From JAWLAT01 sp041395325 (GTDB taxonomy: Bacteria; Pseudomonadota; Gammaproteobacteria; Xanthomonadales; SZUA-5), in NCBI GenBank assembly GCA_041395325.1, contig JAWLAT010000003.1:1-64000 (forward strand): DNA of 64,000 bases. The letters run 5' to 3'. Shown piece by piece: positions 60,640 to 64,000 of this stretch (position 1 is the stretch's first letter; the number at the start of each line of letters is the position of its first letter). The notes beneath the pieces are model-generated. The model did not search any database. It was not told the origin of the DNA and worked only from the letters and a program-made list of their open reading frames with translations. The position numbers and the translations under genes are program-made.

Positions 60640-61368
60640 TTGCCGCGACCACTGCACTTCCTGCCCGAAGGCGTGCTGGCCTTCGCCCAGGCCGGTGATT
60701 CGGGACTGCACGCCCATCGGGCCGTGCAATTGCTGCTGGCCCCGGATCAGCCAATCTGGCTGCAAATTGGAGACGAGGTGCAGACCGCATGTCGCTTTGC
60801 CGCGATCGCGCCACAACAGCCGCATCGGGTGCGTGGCGACGGACAACCCCTGGTCCATCTGTTTCTCGACCCCGGGCCAGCAACCTGGCGACGCTGGCTG
60901 GCCGATGGACAGGATCCAGAGCCACCGAATGAGCAGTTGTGCAAGCAGCTGCTGCAGGCCTGGCAGTCGCCGACCGCCCCGTTCGACGCTTCGGCCTGTG
61001 TCGAGCAATGGCGGGCGCAGAGTCTGCCCGGTCTGCACGCCGAAGTGACCCCGGATCGGCGCATTGCGGCGGCGCAGGCCCACATCGACGCCGACCCCAC
61101 GGCGAATGATCTGGACCATCACAGTCTGGCCAGGCGCGTGCACCTGTCGGCCAGCCGATTTCTGGCCTTGTTTCCACGTCATACCGGCATGCCGGTGCGC
61201 CACTACGTGCTGTGGCGTCGGCTGCTGCATGCCGTCACGCTGTTGCAGCAGGGCCAGAGCGTCACTGCGGCGGCACACGCGGCCGGCTTTGCCGATGTCT
61301 CGCACCTGAGCCGCAACGTGCGCCAGGTCCTGGGCGCGTCGCCGTCGGAAATCCGGCTACCGAGCTGA
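60640..61368 (+). CDS. AraC-family transcriptional regulator (TTG start)
   Basis: The 242-aa protein has an N-terminal cupin-like sensing region (HAHRAVQLLLAP, APQQPHRV) and a C-terminal AraC DNA-binding domain with two helix-turn-helix units (LARRVHLSASRFLALFPRHTG; VTAAAHAAGFADVSHLSRNVRQ). The TTG start is supported by GGAGGAG four bp upstream. A CRP/Clp-type site precedes it. The targets are unknown. Confidence 0.88.
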   Translation: MPRPLHFLPEGVLAFAQAGDSGLHAHRAVQLLLAPDQPIWLQIGDEVQTACRFAAIAPQQPHRVRGDGQPLVHLFLDPGPATWRRWLADGQDPEPPNEQLCKQLLQAWQSPTAPFDASACVEQWRAQSLPGLHAEVTPDRRIAAAQAHIDADPTANDLDHHSLARRVHLSASRFLALFPRHTGMPVRHYVLWRRLLHAVTLLQQGQSVTAAAHAAGFADVSHLSRNVRQVLGASPSEIRLPS

Positions 61369-61459
61369 TCAGGCCTGACTTGCGCACCCCAGAATCGGGG
61401 TGCCCAGTTCAACCGGCTTTGCGCAGACTGCCCTCGATATTCACGCGGGGGCATCCATC

Positions 61460-62674
61460 ATGCGCATCGGCCAGCTGAGCGCCACACTCGCCATGGCAGC
61501 CTTGTTGGCGACCAGCTGCGCGCTGGGCCAGGTGCAGACCGAGCCACTGGCGCTGGCGACCATCGACGACGGCAACGCTGCGGTCTATCTGGCCAACCCG
61601 GGCGCAGGCCTGCCCAACCCCACTCAGGAGGTCTACTCGCTGCCGCCCGGCACACGCCCTCACGGCGTCGCCTTTCTCGGGCAACAGGTGCTCTACCAGG
61701 ACTTCGTCAATCCGCGCATTTTCCGAATCAACCCCCAGGCGCCCGGCACCGTGCCGATCATCACGTTGACCGGGCGCACGCGCGGCAATGGCAGCCTGGC
61801 CGTGGACCCGTCGCAGCGCTATGCACTGAGCATCGGCGAATCGTTGGGGGCACCCAGTGTGGGCGAGGCCGTGGTGGTGGACTTCGGCCTTACGCCCCCA
61901 CGAGTAGATCCCGTTGCCGGCGGACTGCGGGTGCTGAGCTTCGTCTCCTCGGCGATCGATTTCGCGCCCGACGGACGTGCCTTTGTCTGCCATACCGATG
62001 GCATCAGCGTACTCAGTCCGCCCTATCGGACGATCGATTTCACCATGGCCTTCCCGCCGGTCGTGCAGTCGCCGTCGGTCTGCCGGCTGAGTCGGGATGG
62101 CAGCCGGCTGTTCGTCACCCGCGTGCTTAGCGAAACCTCGCCCAGCGTCAACGGCATCCGCACGACCGAAGCCCCCTATTCGGCGGACAGCGTCTTCACC
62201 GTGTTGCCCGCGCCCAGCGACGTGCAGGGCCTGGCCGCCATTGCCGTGGCGCCGGATGGACAGGCCATTCTGGTCGGCCAGCAGTTCCTGTTTCCGCCCG
62301 AATTCGCCGGCACCCGGGCGCAGCTTTTTCTGCTCCGCGCGCCATTTGACGCCGACACCCTGTATGAGCGGATCGAGCTGCCACCAGCCGTCAGCGGCCT
62401 GAACTGCAGCGACGGCGGCCAGCCGATTCAGTGCCCGGGCTTTGAACACATCGAACTGAGCCGGGACGGCTCACTGGCCGTGGTCACCGGCAACAGTGGC
62501 GTGCAGACCGGCGATACGGGTGATCGTGTGCCAGCGATCTTCATCGGCCATCCATTCGACGACGACAACCGTTCGATTGCGGTCGTGCAGATCGGCTTGC
62601 CGGGCGCGGAAGGCCGTGGTGCCGGCGGCGTGGCCTTCGCCTCCGAAGTGCTGCTGCGCGACAGCTTTGAGTGA
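61460..62674 (+). CDS. Secreted beta-propeller-like protein with a GFE-type C-terminus
   Basis: The 404-aa protein has a signal peptide (LSATLAMAALLATSCALG) and about six repeated strands of YVTN/WD-type propellers (PHGVAFLGQQVLYQD, GNGSLAVDPSQRYAL, SAIDFAPDGRAFVC, SVCRLSRDGSRLFV, LAAIAVAPDGQAILV, HIELSRDGSLAVVT). It ends SEVLLRDSFE, resembling the ends of the proteins at 48502 and 62700. Function is unknown. ATG 61460 directly precedes the signal peptide. Confidence 0.75.
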   Translation: MRIGQLSATLAMAALLATSCALGQVQTEPLALATIDDGNAAVYLANPGAGLPNPTQEVYSLPPGTRPHGVAFLGQQVLYQDFVNPRIFRINPQAPGTVPIITLTGRTRGNGSLAVDPSQRYALSIGESLGAPSVGEAVVVDFGLTPPRVDPVAGGLRVLSFVSSAIDFAPDGRAFVCHTDGISVLSPPYRTIDFTMAFPPVVQSPSVCRLSRDGSRLFVTRVLSETSPSVNGIRTTEAPYSADSVFTVLPAPSDVQGLAAIAVAPDGQAILVGQQFLFPPEFAGTRAQLFLLRAPFDADTLYERIELPPAVSGLNCSDGGQPIQCPGFEHIELSRDGSLAVVTGNSGVQTGDTGDRVPAIFIGHPFDDDNRSIAVVQIGLPGAEGRGAGGVAFASEVLLRDSFE

Positions 62675-62699
62675 CAGCTAGAATGGTCCGCTCCAGGCG

Positions 62700-64000
62700 T
62701 CAGGACTCGAAGCCATTGCTGAACAGCGCGTCTGCGCCGCTGCCCGCCGGCAGCACCAACAGGAAGGCACGTCGTGCCGGGAGGTCAGCCAGGCTCAGGC
62801 TGCTGCCGGCGATCGTGCCCTGGCCAACCTGCGCCACGTCGCTGCCGGCGCTGAAGCTGTATAGCTGCCAGTTGCCCTGCACCGCCACATTGAGGCTGAT
62901 CGCCACCGTGGTGGTGGTCGTCGCCTTGTTGAACAGCAGCAGCATCCGTCGCTGACCCGGCAGGTCGACCGCGTAGCTGCCGAGTTGATCGATGTCCGCG
63001 CTGATGGCCCGGGTCGACCAACCTTCCACGCGGCTGCCAGCACCGTCGTAGTTCAGGTAGAGGCGGTAAGCCCGCTCGACCAGACTGCCGGCCGCCGGCG
63101 CGACCCAGCGGGTGGCCAGATCGACGCCCTCGCGAGCGAAGATCGCCAGCGCCTCGGCCTGTGCCAGTGCGCTGCTGGCACCGCTGTCCGCACCCCAGTT
63201 GTATTCGGTGATCGCCAGCTTCATGTCCGGACATTCCTGCGCGATCCAGGCGCGGACTCGCGGCAGCAGCTGCGGTTTGCTGTAGTGATTGGCGTCGAAA
63301 TCGCCCAGATCGGCAATCCACGATTCCGACACCCAGTTCGGATCATGCAGTTCCTTCAACGAACGCAGGCGTCGCGCCGATACGGCCGCGCTCTCCGAAA
63401 AACCGGTGTTGTTGCCGAAATCGACCACACCCTCGCCCTGCGGGTAGTAGTGCAGGTCCAGATAGTCGACCAGCCGTACCCCGTTGCTGACCTGGTGCTG
63501 GCAGACCTGGCGCAGATACCACTGCACGAAGGGCAGCCCGCCATGCGCCTGCCGGTCCGGTCCCTCCGCGCAGTTGTCGACGGCCGAACCGAACAGATCG
63601 CAATAGCCCCAGGTGACCGGACCGAGCACCTGGGCGCCGGGATCGGCGGCCTTGATCGCCGTCGCGTAGGCCACCGTCTTCTGCCAGATCTCGTCGTAGC
63701 TGGCCGGCTGCGGGTGCACGTCCCGGTGGGTGGAATTCCACAACATCGGCTCGTTATCCAGCGCGTACAGGCGCACACCGCCATTGCTGGCACTGCCGTG
63801 GCGACCGACCAGATGACTGACCCAGGCCGCCGCCCAGCTGGCATCGGTGGCAAACGATGTGTCGTCCGGGTTGTTGCCGACGATCTCCCCGCCGATGCAG
63901 AAGCCGGTCGTATTGGCGGCCGGATTGCACAGCCCGTTGCCGGAGTCCGCGGTGCACCAGAAGGGTGGATTCGGATCGTAAAACCGGCACTCGTCCAGCG
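62700..64000 (-). CDS. Glycoside hydrolase family 44 (endoglucanase-type), 5' end beyond the window
   Basis: The frame is open from the right edge to the stop at 62700; about 433 codons are visible and the N-terminus is missing. Catalytic motifs match GH44: acid/base Glu in LYALDNEPMLW and nucleophile Glu in AITEYNWGADSG, with an aromatic substrate face (DLHYYPQGEG). GH44 enzymes cleave beta-1,4-glucans such as cellulose or xyloglucan outside the cell. The C-terminal beta-sandwich ends GADALFSNGFES, a GFE-type tail. It converges with the propeller gene at 61460, 25 bp away. Confidence 0.88.
   Translation of the reverse strand, partial: LDECRFYDPNPPFWCTADSGNGLCNPAANTTGFCIGGEIVGNNPDDTSFATDASWAAAWVSHLVGRHGSASNGGVRLYALDNEPMLWNSTHRDVHPQPASYDEIWQKTVAYATAIKAADPGAQVLGPVTWGYCDLFGSAVDNCAEGPDRQAHGGLPFVQWYLRQVCQHQVSNGVRLVDYLDLHYYPQGEGVVDFGNNTGFSESAAVSARRLRSLKELHDPNWVSESWIADLGDFDANHYSKPQLLPRVRAWIAQECPDMKLAITEYNWGADSGASSALAQAEALAIFAREGVDLATRWVAPAAGSLVERAYRLYLNYDGAGSRVEGWSTRAISADIDQLGSYAVDLPGQRRMLLLFNKATTTTTVAISLNVAVQGNWQLYSFSAGSDVAQVGQGTIAGSSLSLADLPARRAFLLVLPAGSGADALFSNGFES

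Overview
The window is GC-rich, densely coded chromosomal DNA of a gammaproteobacterium, most likely of the order Lysobacterales (Xanthomonadales). That placement is inferred from the rpoZ-spoT-ridA-recG block, olefin genes oleB and oleC, a Clp/CRP-type site, Rho with an Arg-rich N-terminal extension, and secreted proteins ending in short 'GFE'-like tails. No rRNA, CRISPR array, phage block or plasmid functions are visible. One intact insertion sequence (IS256 family) with a 9-bp target duplication sits at the left edge.

Layout. 1-2.1 kb: IS256 element, PilZ protein, tRNA-Arg(UCG). 2.1-7.1 kb: recG, ridA, spoT and rpoZ on the minus strand. 7.2-10.6 kb: a large DUF4132-type protein preceded by a small protein that looks ubiquitin-like and ends in Gly-Gly. 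10.9-15 kb: FHA plus degenerate GGDEF protein, engB, anmK (apparent CTG start) and an M23 endopeptidase. 15.2-21.7 kb: small membrane protein, EamA transporter, DUF2884 protein, pyrF, oleC, oleB and a secreted protein. 21.9-29.7 kb: two large secreted beta-propeller proteins whose last ~740 bp are almost identical, separated by a 2OG-Fe(II) oxygenase gene on the other strand; the first propeller gene is broken by a one-base deletion inside the repeat. 29.7-32.8 kb: acyltransferase 3 and a tandem methyltransferase.

32.9-41.3 kb is the most unusual block. A coupled set (thermostable-hemolysin-like protein, AMP-ligase fused to a heme-oxygenase-like diiron-type domain, SDR, TPR protein) runs directly into another coupled set (response regulator, histidine kinase, cupredoxin-like protein, FTR1 iron permease, outer-membrane-type protein). 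I infer a lipid or small-molecule pathway with a putative diiron enzyme placed beside regulated iron uptake. 41.3-48.4 kb: small acidic protein, thioredoxin with a WCEPC active site, rhlB, then gspC-gspD-gspE only (no gspF-N), with a GC-rich inverted repeat between gspD and gspE.

48.5-64 kb: a secreted protein reminiscent of copper amine oxidases and a lipoprotein; a K+-binding-type BON/LysM protein divergent from a Kef-type antiporter; a flavoprotein; a NtrY-like kinase; prlC and a secreted protein; rho; an AraC regulator behind a CRP-like site; a secreted propeller; and a GH44 glycosidase running off the right edge. Three of the secreted proteins here share a C-terminal 'F-x-x-G/S-F-E' tail that may be a sorting signal.
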